Positions 10,001 through 14,149 of a DNA stretch of 14,149 nucleotides are shown piece by piece. The number at the start of each line of letters is the position of its first letter. Positions within the stretch are counted from its first letter, which is position 1. Made by a program: the position numbers and the translations under genes. The stretch is from Prevotella sp. UBA3757 (GTDB lineage: Bacteria > Bacteroidota > Bacteroidia > Bacteroidales > Bacteroidaceae): contig DFGF01000044.1 in NCBI GenBank assembly GCA_002371715.1, positions 4,713-18,861 of the forward strand, written 5' to 3'. Below the pieces are notes generated by a model that was given only the letters and a program-made list of their open reading frames with translations, did not search any database and had not been told where the DNA came from.

Positions 10001-10405
10001 GCACCTGAGGCCTCACTCGCATCAGGTTCTGTGCTGAAGTCTGGCACAACGGTCATGCTGACCTCTGCCACGCCGGGCGCCCAGATTTACTACACCACCG
10101 ACGGCTCATGCCCCTGCGACGAGACAAGTGCGCGTATGCTCTACACCGAACCGATTGCCATCACCGGCGAGACGGTGCTGAAGGCTCAGGCCGTAAAGGA
10201 CGGCTGGTATGACAGCGAGGTCGTCACCTTCGTCTATGACATCGACCCGACAACGGGCATCAAAGACATCAACAATAGCGCCGACGAAGGCGTGAAGCAG
10301 TTCTACGATCTGCAAGGCCGCAAGGTCGGTGCCGGTCAGAAGCGCAAGGGCCTCTACATCATGGTTGGTGCCGACGGCAGGACGCGTAAGACCGTAGTGA
10401 AGTAA
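4094..10405 (+). CDS. Giant (2103 aa) multidomain exported adhesin-like protein
   Basis: It starts 36 bp after the LRR gene with no promoter or terminator between, so it is probably co-transcribed. A signal peptide (1 to about 22) is followed by two divergent InlB/Listeria-Bacteroides-type repeats (26-99 and 115-186), both ending in MPDHD. Next come a short BspA-type LRR with its 'TPPEV..TAF..YVPAASVELYQEAAVW' cap (about 237-356) and beta-sandwich segments, including a carboxypeptidase-regulatory-like one (about 538-605). Residues about 1183-1290 are charged and helical, probably coiled coil. Residues about 1409-1636 are helical with two apolar stretches (about 1503-1518 and 1573-1604) and are unrecognised. 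The C-terminal part has another regulatory-like beta domain with 'GWDVPQGWWQVRYQKDGYEPA' style text (about 1653-1752), an SbsA/Big-like Ig domain (about 1756-1860), a second Ig-like domain (about 1866-1960) and a chitobiase C-terminal-like domain (about 1970-2050, IYYTTDGS). The tail is YDLQGRKV ... KGLYIMV ... KTVVK. No catalytic motif is visible. Domain names are from pattern recognition only. Surface adhesion is the likeliest role. Confidence 0.85.
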   Translation: MKRYILILFVLVVTALTGWAEAAPTYTLTVSVNNEQGAKPNGSGQYEAGQKVYVYVNVSSDYELVKWTEDGKDIDTDVTKTGFQYVMPDHDVELTAYVNYAPKTPGDPSIDRHIYHTLTVVTQPANARVNTDTYHLEVGKKQTLGYPTPADYRFLGWYLNGELVAEPGNYEFTMPDHDITLERRYVYDPTVPANPGANTWYLIDDGTVELIIDDFQPGGVSAAVEKAQRLHKFDYDNVTSLIVKGKVYETDFSSIYRLGNLLNVDFTRTDLEHVRDHSWNKTGLTTVKLPSSVKKIDSYAFSNCLNLKNVVCLALTPPEVNSTAFYGNHEGAFLYVPAASVELYQEAAVWKDFIIYPLTDELASLNVTLPLACADGRCKDMRLEVVNAKSGVRQKYIITDRMTYTYDLVYDCIYHVRLVSQKGEILSQVENINLGHNTIDVTLPDLKPLYDVALQVVQNNGTDVTDEVTAKWYDANSNYVASGQQLTQLTEGYQIAVDVTLPEALARVCQLPQRVEYTVTDKDNNIIVNLQPLAQKTLAALVVNDDGGAYLNNAWVQVTQTVNGRYNHNASGTTDSYGVKELTLYSDVPATLTVSLDGYYTESVNIDNIADLEALPTMRLKPFKGTTIALLMNGYDDYKDLTVSIYDNTKEAAVSDARLQYPYLVLPENVDESDVLAITAHSLAGRFVDVTQTMTVSDLKVAFDIVANGSLEAIYQNNQNGTVRAIIYNGNGHLVDAKACESHKATFSYLPTGSYTVVMMGSSQLFEGISNLSDLGRLGLTEKNDYVKQTVSVQQGETSVADFASVPLFVEGKFSYISNIASYICTSANPRNGYAATFRAAIDFKENYREDISNLRLVVDYDDRTEFVKGSVVLNTKLHDYAQGEQSVEIDGLANGDEVKFCLMPVEDGLMTTTAYVEFDYNGQHLRQPLGTVKAEVSSVVLVIPEVTPQPELNINLKNIPYGKYDKVEFYDNGVLIGTIPDLSSTASYYVVTNYNGGYSAKGNRATLRCKLHDPYYYSYHNIQARLTDTDGKLLLTETKTVQYDPFAAVLSDMGVYCSDNKNGLNMGTISRSNSGKRIYCGRPKWSNGDGYVNLTYYGHFLHNDYMPNLVKNVKLTKFISNDKTQSWYMGLWGDLPNENLSLHDDIAYDFRYLQYGEKLNNDRKVFLSGESCRLDRTPRNMTITFEYNEDFERQEDVANNNRFVKGMKAAMAEQNKLIKQFRSVTQEMNAELAKSEPNRNYFKTLADKSKEIIKKLTGVEEPAITEEQKQLIDKLMTESTPDAEREEIWNKLFPDLTQTKEYSELLQWNQDMMTSNLYIPPYEIREGIWTPSFTYIVGNPVTGNILEDMSDGNWHLDKSQIDYNVFKYVFVNDKGGDRFIIDYSDHVSPNGVVSQAGRRRAGSPSAGDYFQSMMEAAGVDIASWGLGHFTEKGVSSFLTRNVANQLNVANSIYEVSLNTYLSKPNTKWTGKMLDDAAVNLVKTQEAAANTELIAKNAKNAGSVVSVVATIGIVAYNSNKGWKEKSKNNAKWDQLINFVENNCGNDKDLLDILKQNKENEDDHDFWNNIYGSTATATASCLISLLVPKAGDVTALAMGGVDVALAKNDVDMKAEFKSLYDSSVRAISMTKGCEHIIGCLPTNDDFTVQTLTDPSGYVYEAVPSNRIEGATASCYYKDSIQNEYGDWEVKEVLWDAENYENQVNPQITNIEGRYGWDVPQGWWQVRYQKDGYEPARSEWLPVPPPQLEVNIPMIQRSVPEISMAHVYQDGIELLFSKYMQPETLTPEQLKVKVVRGGKETLLSDVKVELLNEEAEAKNSATTFASYLKLTSETGWEDADEVMLIVDRRVKSYCGVPMQEDYMQRLDVEMRIEKIEAEQQLQMAVDESRELNIAVVPAEAGAGKTLRLTPSFAEMMELSADEVVLDADGKATVSVTGKAIGSTSVTLTIDGEQAEEVVTVEVLDTENLSVKAPEASLASGSVLKSGTTVMLTSATPGAQIYYTTDGSCPCDETSARMLYTEPIAITGETVLKAQAVKDGWYDSEVVTFVYDIDPTTGIKDINNSADEGVKQFYDLQGRKVGAGQKRKGLYIMVGADGRTRKTVVK

Positions 10406-10421
10406 GCGACATTGTGGAATC

Positions 10422-10469
10422 AAGGAAACAGGTGCATGATTCTGGCCAGAATCATGCACCTGTTTCCTT
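10422..10469. repeat. Perfect 48-bp palindrome just after the adhesin stop codon
   Basis: The arms 10422-10445 and 10446-10469 are exact reverse complements over 24 bp with no spacer; the left arm begins AAGGAAACA and the centre is TCTGGCCAGA. It starts 16 nt after the stop codon. As RNA it would form a hairpin of about 22 bp closed by a GGCC loop. It lacks a T-tract, so it is not a standard intrinsic terminator on either strand. It could instead protect the 3' end of the long mRNA, block convergent transcription or be a protein site. Confidence 0.85.
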
Positions 10470-10537
10470 CCTGAACGCCTTAACTTAACGGGCTAATAAT
10501 GCCTCTATCTCCTCAGCAGTGAGACCTAAGCTTTTGA

Positions 10538-10604
10538 TCACAGGGGGACAGATTCCGTGTGAGGTTTGGCTCACAAGACCCCCTGTGAGTTTTTTTTCTT
10601 TTTT
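10538..10604 (+). terminator. Strong intrinsic terminator of the LRR/adhesin operon
   Basis: The outer stem TCACAGGGGG/CCCCCTGTGA (10538-10547/10579-10588) encloses a second perfect stem TGTGAG/CTCACA (10558-10563/10570-10575) with a 6-nt loop. One G separates the stem from a T-tract, T8-C-T6 (10590-10604). Orientation is plus. It lies 132 nt after the adhesin stop, beyond the 48-bp palindrome, and is the likely end of the operon transcript. Confidence 0.85.
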
Positions 10605-10903
10605 CTTGGATGTTTGTAATGATTAAAAAATAAGTTGGGACGATTTATACGTCCGTTCGTTTGTCACTTCCATGCACCTTTCAGTGCTTATGATATTTTC
10701 CATTTTTATTGTCATATTTTATATTTAACTTATTTATTATTAACTAATTATATTTCTTAATCTGCCAGAGTTTAGTTTAGGTGATGGTTATTCAAAAAGC
10801 ATCACTTTTTAGGGACAAAATGGAGGTTGGCTGTAAATATCTGGGTGGAGAATAGAATGAGGGCGTTGGCTCTGCGACAACAAGGGACGACCTCTGACAT
10901 AGT
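10605..10903. other. A/T-rich gene-free stretch between convergent genes
   Basis: No credible gene is present in either direction. Positions about 10685-10765 are very A/T-rich (runs of TTTATT and TATATTT). A small hairpin AAAAAG-CATCA-CTTTTT (10794-10810) could act as a weak terminator for the minus-strand lipoprotein gene, because its minus-strand 3' arm ends in T5. I see no TTTG/TAnnTTTG promoter here. Confidence 0.5.
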
Positions 10904-10984
10904 AAAACAAGTTGTTTTGCTGTCGTTGAGGGCATCTTTATCAGGTGCAGGAAGGTTGGTTAACGCAGCAAAACAACTTGTTTT
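10904..10984. repeat. Inverted pair of 19-bp repeats, each with a palindromic core
   Basis: AAAACAAGTTGTTTTGCTG at 10904-10922 recurs as its exact reverse complement at 10966-10984, with 43 bp between. Each copy contains a 15-bp near-perfect palindrome, AAAACAA-N-TTGTTTT. The pair can form one 19-bp stem with a 43-nt loop, or two small hairpins. Paired binding sites for a dimeric protein or a REP/MITE-like small element are both possible. No transposase gene or target duplication is visible. Confidence 0.8.
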
Positions 10985-11012
10985 GGCAGGTGGCGGATGA
11001 TGATGCTAACAA

Positions 11013-11054
11013 CATTCAATGGCGATGCTAACTCATTCAATGGCGATGCTAACT
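11013..11054. repeat. Two exact tandem copies of a 21-bp unit
   Basis: Positions 11013-11033 and 11034-11054 are identical; the unit starts CATTCAATGGCG and ends GATGCTAACT. A partial third trace, GATGCTAAC, occurs just upstream near 11003-11011. The array ends 3 bp before the stop codon of the minus-strand lipoprotein gene, so it lies in that gene's 3' untranslated region. It looks like local duplication by slippage. Confidence 0.8.
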
Positions 11055-11057
11055 CAA

Positions 11058-12092
11058 TCAAAGGTAGATTCTGAGTCCCAGGAGGGCGTCGATGTGACGG
11101 ATGCCGTAGAACGAGAACCTGTCGGTATTGATATTCTCCGGGCGTTTCAGCTTCATGGTATAGGTGTTGAGCTGAAAGCCAACGCCGACATTCTTGACCA
11201 CCATGACCTCGAGGCCCACCTGAGCCAGGATGCCGAGTCCCGACTCCTGGCGAGAGCCGTTACGCGCCATAACCTCCGAAAAAACGCTGTAGCCAAGGCC
11301 AACGGCAGCATCGGTACGCACACGGCTCCCCAACATGTAGCTGGCCACGATACTGGGTCCGATGTAGTGCAGCTTGTAGTTGTAGCTGCTGGATGCCAGC
11401 GAGACATAGTGATACAGGTAGTTGATGCCAAAACCCAGACCGGACTGCCACAGATGCTGGAAGTCGACATCCAGGCCAAAGCCGCTCTCGTTCTTGAAAC
11501 TCTGGCTGCTGGAAAGGGCCAGTTCTGACACCATCCACGAGGGTCCGACATTGACCTTGAGGATGTTGAGTGGTCCGCCGTACACGACCTTCCTCTTCGA
11601 GTCAGGATTCTGTGCATCCTGACTCACAGCCTGTTTCAGCGTAGCCTGCTCCAGCAGTTTCTGGTCTTTCCGTTCCTCCATCTGAGCCAGGGTAAATGGG
11701 GTGTCGCCCGTCAGCACACCATCAGGCAACACATACATGGTGCCCCAGACGCGGTGGCAGTTGGATGTCAGCCCAAACTTCCTATCGCCGTCAACGTGCA
11801 GGGCATTGGCCCCGCAGTCAGCCGTCTTTCTGACGGCCAGCGACAGCATGTTGATGTAACGGCACTTGTCGGCAGGCGTCATGTCGCCACCCATCACGTC
11901 CACCTTGCCAATGGGACGCGCCCCCTGGGGCATGTGCTGGTCGGTATCATAGATTCTGACGCTGTCAGGCGGTAAACTCGGCAAGTGCTCTACAACGTCG
12001 ACCACCATTCTGGGCGCCGACGAGCAGCTGGTAAGGTGGATGGCCGTCGCCACCACCACAGCTGCTGAGATGAAGGATAGCATTTTCTTCAT
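11058..12092 (-). CDS. Lipoprotein with predicted C-terminal outer-membrane beta-barrel
   Basis: The 344-aa product has a lipoprotein signal peptide: MKKMLSF, an apolar Ala/Val core, then lipobox L20-T-S-C23. Residues following the cysteine (SSAPR) lack the acidic lipoprotein export signal used for surface display in Bacteroidetes, which suggests the anchor faces the periplasm (inference). Residues about 45-125 form a small domain with 'ADKCRYINMLSLAVRKTADCGANALHVDGDR' style text and three Cys (77, 93, 112). It recalls periplasmic YbjQ/RcsF-like folds, but weakly. A charged helical linker (about 131-168) follows. Residues about 169-344 alternate polar and aromatic/apolar positions with many Gly, as in an eight-stranded barrel, ending in ALLGLRIYL. 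I do not recognise the family. It lies downstream of feoB in the same direction after a 95-bp A/T-rich gap with repeats, so co-transcription is uncertain. The start is fixed by the signal peptide. Confidence 0.8.
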   Translation of the reverse strand: MKKMLSFISAAVVVATAIHLTSCSSAPRMVVDVVEHLPSLPPDSVRIYDTDQHMPQGARPIGKVDVMGGDMTPADKCRYINMLSLAVRKTADCGANALHVDGDRKFGLTSNCHRVWGTMYVLPDGVLTGDTPFTLAQMEERKDQKLLEQATLKQAVSQDAQNPDSKRKVVYGGPLNILKVNVGPSWMVSELALSSSQSFKNESGFGLDVDFQHLWQSGLGFGINYLYHYVSLASSSYNYKLHYIGPSIVASYMLGSRVRTDAAVGLGYSVFSEVMARNGSRQESGLGILAQVGLEVMVVKNVGVGFQLNTYTMKLKRPENINTDRFSFYGIRHIDALLGLRIYL

Positions 12093-12123
12093 AGATGTAA
12101 GTACTTGTTTAAATTAGTTTCTG

Positions 12124-12169
12124 AACGTTCTTATTGATATATAACGTTCTTATTATACAATTATTGTAT
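12124..12169. promoter_or_regulatory. Direct repeats plus dyad between feoB and the lipoprotein gene (possible operator)
   Basis: AACGTTCTTATT occurs twice exactly, at 12124-12135 and 12143-12154, 19 bp apart or about two helical turns. It is followed at once by the 15-bp dyad ATACAAT-T-ATTGTAT (12155-12169). All lie in the 95 bp upstream of the minus-strand lipoprotein start. The spacing suits cooperative protein binding on one DNA face. No consensus Bacteroidetes promoter is recognisable here, and no regulator can be named. Confidence 0.45.
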
Positions 12170-12187
12170 TCACAGCGCAGTGTTTTG

Positions 12188-14149
12188 TCACAAAAGCATG
12201 CTGCCCACCTGACAGACCACCGCTGAGACGACCCAGGCCAGCCCGGTAGTGTAGAGGGCGGCAAACAGGGTCCAACGCCACGAGCCGCTCTCGTGGCGGA
12301 TGGCGGCGATGGTGGCTATGCAGGGGAAGTAGATGAGCACAAAGAGCAGGAAGCTGTAGGCCGTCAGTGCGGAGAAGCCGTAAGGGCCGTCGCCGTAGAG
12401 CACGCCGATGGTGGAGGCCACAATCTCCTTAGCACCCACGCCGGCCAGCAGACTGACATCGAGGCGCCAGTCGAAGCCCTGGAGCAGGAAGAGGGGTTCG
12501 ATGGCACGACCCAGCATACCGATAAAGCTCTCTTCGAGTGACGGTGCAACGCCCATGGTGCCGAAATAGCCCAGTGCCCAGACGATGATGGAGGCCACAA
12601 GGATGACGCCACCCATCTTCTTCAGATACTGCTTGCCTTTCTCCCACGTATGGCGGAAGATGGCCTTGGCCGTGGGAAAGCGGTAGGGGGGCAGCTCCAT
12701 GACGAAGGGCGTGTCCTCGCCCCGGATGACCCACTGGCTCAGCACGCGTGCCGCAACGACGGACAGCAGGATGCCCACCACGTAGAGCGAAATCATGACG
12801 AGCGACTGATAGCGGGTGGCAAAGAAGGCGCCAATAATCATGATATAGATGGGCAGGCGGGCCGAACACGACATGAGCGGCAGGACGAGCATGGTGATGA
12901 GCCGCGAACGGCGGCTCTCGATGGTGCGGGTAGCCATGATGGCGGGCACATTGCAGCCGAAGCCCATGATGAGGGGTATGAACGACTTGCCGTGCAGGCC
13001 CATGCCGTGCATGAGCTTGTCCATGATGAAGGCAGCACGGGCCATGTAGCCCGAATCCTCCATGAAGGATATGAAGGTGTAGAGGATGAGTATCTGGGGC
13101 AGGAAGACGATGACGGCACCCACGCCGCCGATGACGCCGTCAATGAGCATGGCCTTCAGAGGTCCGTCGCTCATGCTGCGCCCTATCAGGTCGCCCAGCC
13201 ATTCGACGCCGGCCTCTATCCAGTCCATGGGGTACTGGCCGAGGGTGAACGTGACCTCGAACATGAGGAACAGCAGGGCAAAGAAGATGGGGAAGCCCAG
13301 CCAGCGGTGGGTTATCAGGGCGTCGAGCCGATGGGTGGTGCGGTAGGTGTCGCTATTGTGACCCATCTGGTAGCCGGCCTCATGCAGCGCACCGCGAATG
13401 AATCCGTACTTGGCGTCCATGATGGCCGTCTCGGTGTCGTCGCCCGTTTCCTCGCGCACGCGCTGGGCGGCCTGCTGGCGGGCCTTGACAATGCTGTCAT
13501 ACTCAGGCAACTGGCTGGCCACGCGCTCGGCCTCACTGTCGTTTTCGAGCAGCTTCAGTGCCAGCCAACGGGTGGAATAGCGCAGCCGGAGCAGGTCGTT
13601 ACCCTTCAGGTACTGCTGGATGTTGGCTATGCCGTCCTCCAGCTCGTGACCGTGGTTGATGTGGATGTGACGGTAGTACTTGTCGTGACCCTCGCGGTTC
13701 TCGAAGATGTGGACCACCTCGGAGAGCAGTTCCTGGAGTCCCCTACCCGACTTGAACGACGTGGGCACCATGGGCATACCCATGAGCGACGACAGCGTGT
13801 CGATATTGAAACGGTCGCCACGGCGCTCGGTCTCGTCAAACATGTTGAGGGCCACGACCACGCGCAGGTGCATATCCATGAGCTGGGTGGTCAGGTAGAG
13901 GTTACGCTCCAGGTTTGACGCGTCGATGACGTTGATGACCACGTCGGGCGTGTCGTCCACCAGTTGGCGGCGCACGTATAGCTCCTCGGGGCTGTAGGCG
14001 CTGAGCGAGTAGGTGCCCGGCAGGTCGACCAGCTTGATGTGGTAGCCCTGAAAGTCGGCATAGCCTTCCTTGGCGTCGACGGTGACGCCCGAATAGTTTC
14101 CTACACGCTCGTTGGCTCCCGAGGCGAAGTTGAACAGCGACGTCTTGCC
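12188..14149 (-). CDS. feoB: Ferrous iron transporter FeoB (5' end off-window)
   Basis: The frame stays open through the right edge; 653 residues are visible. The fragment begins inside the P-loop (GKTSLFN). The remaining G-domain motifs are GVTVDAKEG (about 21-29), the G3 motif DLPGTYS (42-48), NMFD (102-105) and a G5-like 'PTSFKSGRG', where the usual TSA is TSF. After a helical spacer come the transmembrane Gate regions, with the diagnostic GFGCNVPAIMATRTIESRR and LMSCSARLPIYI, and later GVGAKEIVASTIGVLYGDG. The protein ends in apolar helices and VCQVGSMLL. FeoB moves Fe2+ across the inner membrane and is controlled by its GTPase domain. Many Bacteroidetes FeoB proteins carry a FeoA domain at the N-terminus; that part is not visible. 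A valine GTG at 13975 could be mistaken for a start, but conserved G motifs lie upstream of it. The promoter is off-window. Confidence 0.97.
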   Translation of the reverse strand, partial: GKTSLFNFASGANERVGNYSGVTVDAKEGYADFQGYHIKLVDLPGTYSLSAYSPEELYVRRQLVDDTPDVVINVIDASNLERNLYLTTQLMDMHLRVVVALNMFDETERRGDRFNIDTLSSLMGMPMVPTSFKSGRGLQELLSEVVHIFENREGHDKYYRHIHINHGHELEDGIANIQQYLKGNDLLRLRYSTRWLALKLLENDSEAERVASQLPEYDSIVKARQQAAQRVREETGDDTETAIMDAKYGFIRGALHEAGYQMGHNSDTYRTTHRLDALITHRWLGFPIFFALLFLMFEVTFTLGQYPMDWIEAGVEWLGDLIGRSMSDGPLKAMLIDGVIGGVGAVIVFLPQILILYTFISFMEDSGYMARAAFIMDKLMHGMGLHGKSFIPLIMGFGCNVPAIMATRTIESRRSRLITMLVLPLMSCSARLPIYIMIIGAFFATRYQSLVMISLYVVGILLSVVAARVLSQWVIRGEDTPFVMELPPYRFPTAKAIFRHTWEKGKQYLKKMGGVILVASIIVWALGYFGTMGVAPSLEESFIGMLGRAIEPLFLLQGFDWRLDVSLLAGVGAKEIVASTIGVLYGDGPYGFSALTAYSFLLFVLIYFPCIATIAAIRHESGSWRWTLFAALYTTGLAWVVSAVVCQVGSMLL

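Noticed and set aside
11013..11054. CRISPR array
   Set aside because: The two 21-bp copies are directly adjacent with no spacers, and no cas gene is present.
11019..11528. A 169-codon plus-strand open frame opposite the lipoprotein gene
   Set aside because: It begins in the 21-bp tandem repeat and runs antisense to a gene with a clear signal peptide and lipobox; no recognisable domain.
12650..13918. A 422-codon plus-strand open frame opposite feoB
   Set aside because: It is antisense to a firmly identified feoB with all family motifs; the His/Glu/Gly/Asp-rich product is typical of the shadow of a high-GC gene.
13973..13975. FeoB starting at GTG 13975
   Set aside because: Conserved G1 (GKTSLFN) and G3 (DLPGTYS) motifs are encoded in frame upstream of it, so the true start is beyond the window edge.

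Overview
The window reads as Bacteroidales chromosome, most likely Prevotella or a close relative. Four observations support this. A promoter matches the Bacteroidetes -33/-7 consensus (TTTG, 20 bp, TAnnTTTG). Start codons are preceded by A/T-rich leaders and lack strong Shine-Dalgarno boxes. Two long secreted proteins combine BspA-type leucine-rich repeats with a short C-terminal 'Y-[ND]-L-x-G-[QR]-[RK]-V ... KG-[IL]-YI ... VVK' tail that is common in Prevotella exported proteins. The glycoside hydrolase and FeoB at the edges are also typical of gut and rumen Bacteroidales. Species cannot be fixed from the sequence.

Layout from left to right. (1) The 3' end of a GH3 glycosidase (+, 1-876), followed by an intrinsic terminator. 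(2) A gene-free stretch (877-1555) with a consensus promoter at 1174-1205 and then about 340 nt of untranslated, helix-rich leader. (3) A two-gene probable operon (+): an 833-aa BspA-like LRR surface protein (1556-4057) and, 36 bp later, a 2103-aa multidomain adhesin-like protein (4094-10405). The two proteins share the LRR cap module and the C-terminal tail. (4) A repeat-rich gap between convergent genes (10406-11057). It holds a perfect 48-bp palindrome, a strong T-tract terminator, a pair of inverted 19-bp repeats and a 21-bp tandem duplication. (5) Two minus-strand genes: a lipoprotein with a predicted beta-barrel C-terminal half (11058-12092) and, upstream of it, feoB (12188 to beyond the right edge).

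The LRR/adhesin pair is the core of the window. Both are predicted to be exported and displayed, and they probably share one long-leader transcript. FeoB imports ferrous iron across the inner membrane. The lipoprotein downstream of it is in the same direction, but a 95-bp gap with its own repeats makes a shared transcript uncertain. The best candidates for something undescribed are the structured leader before the LRR gene, the low-GC helical block inside the giant protein, and the palindromic elements in the convergent gap.
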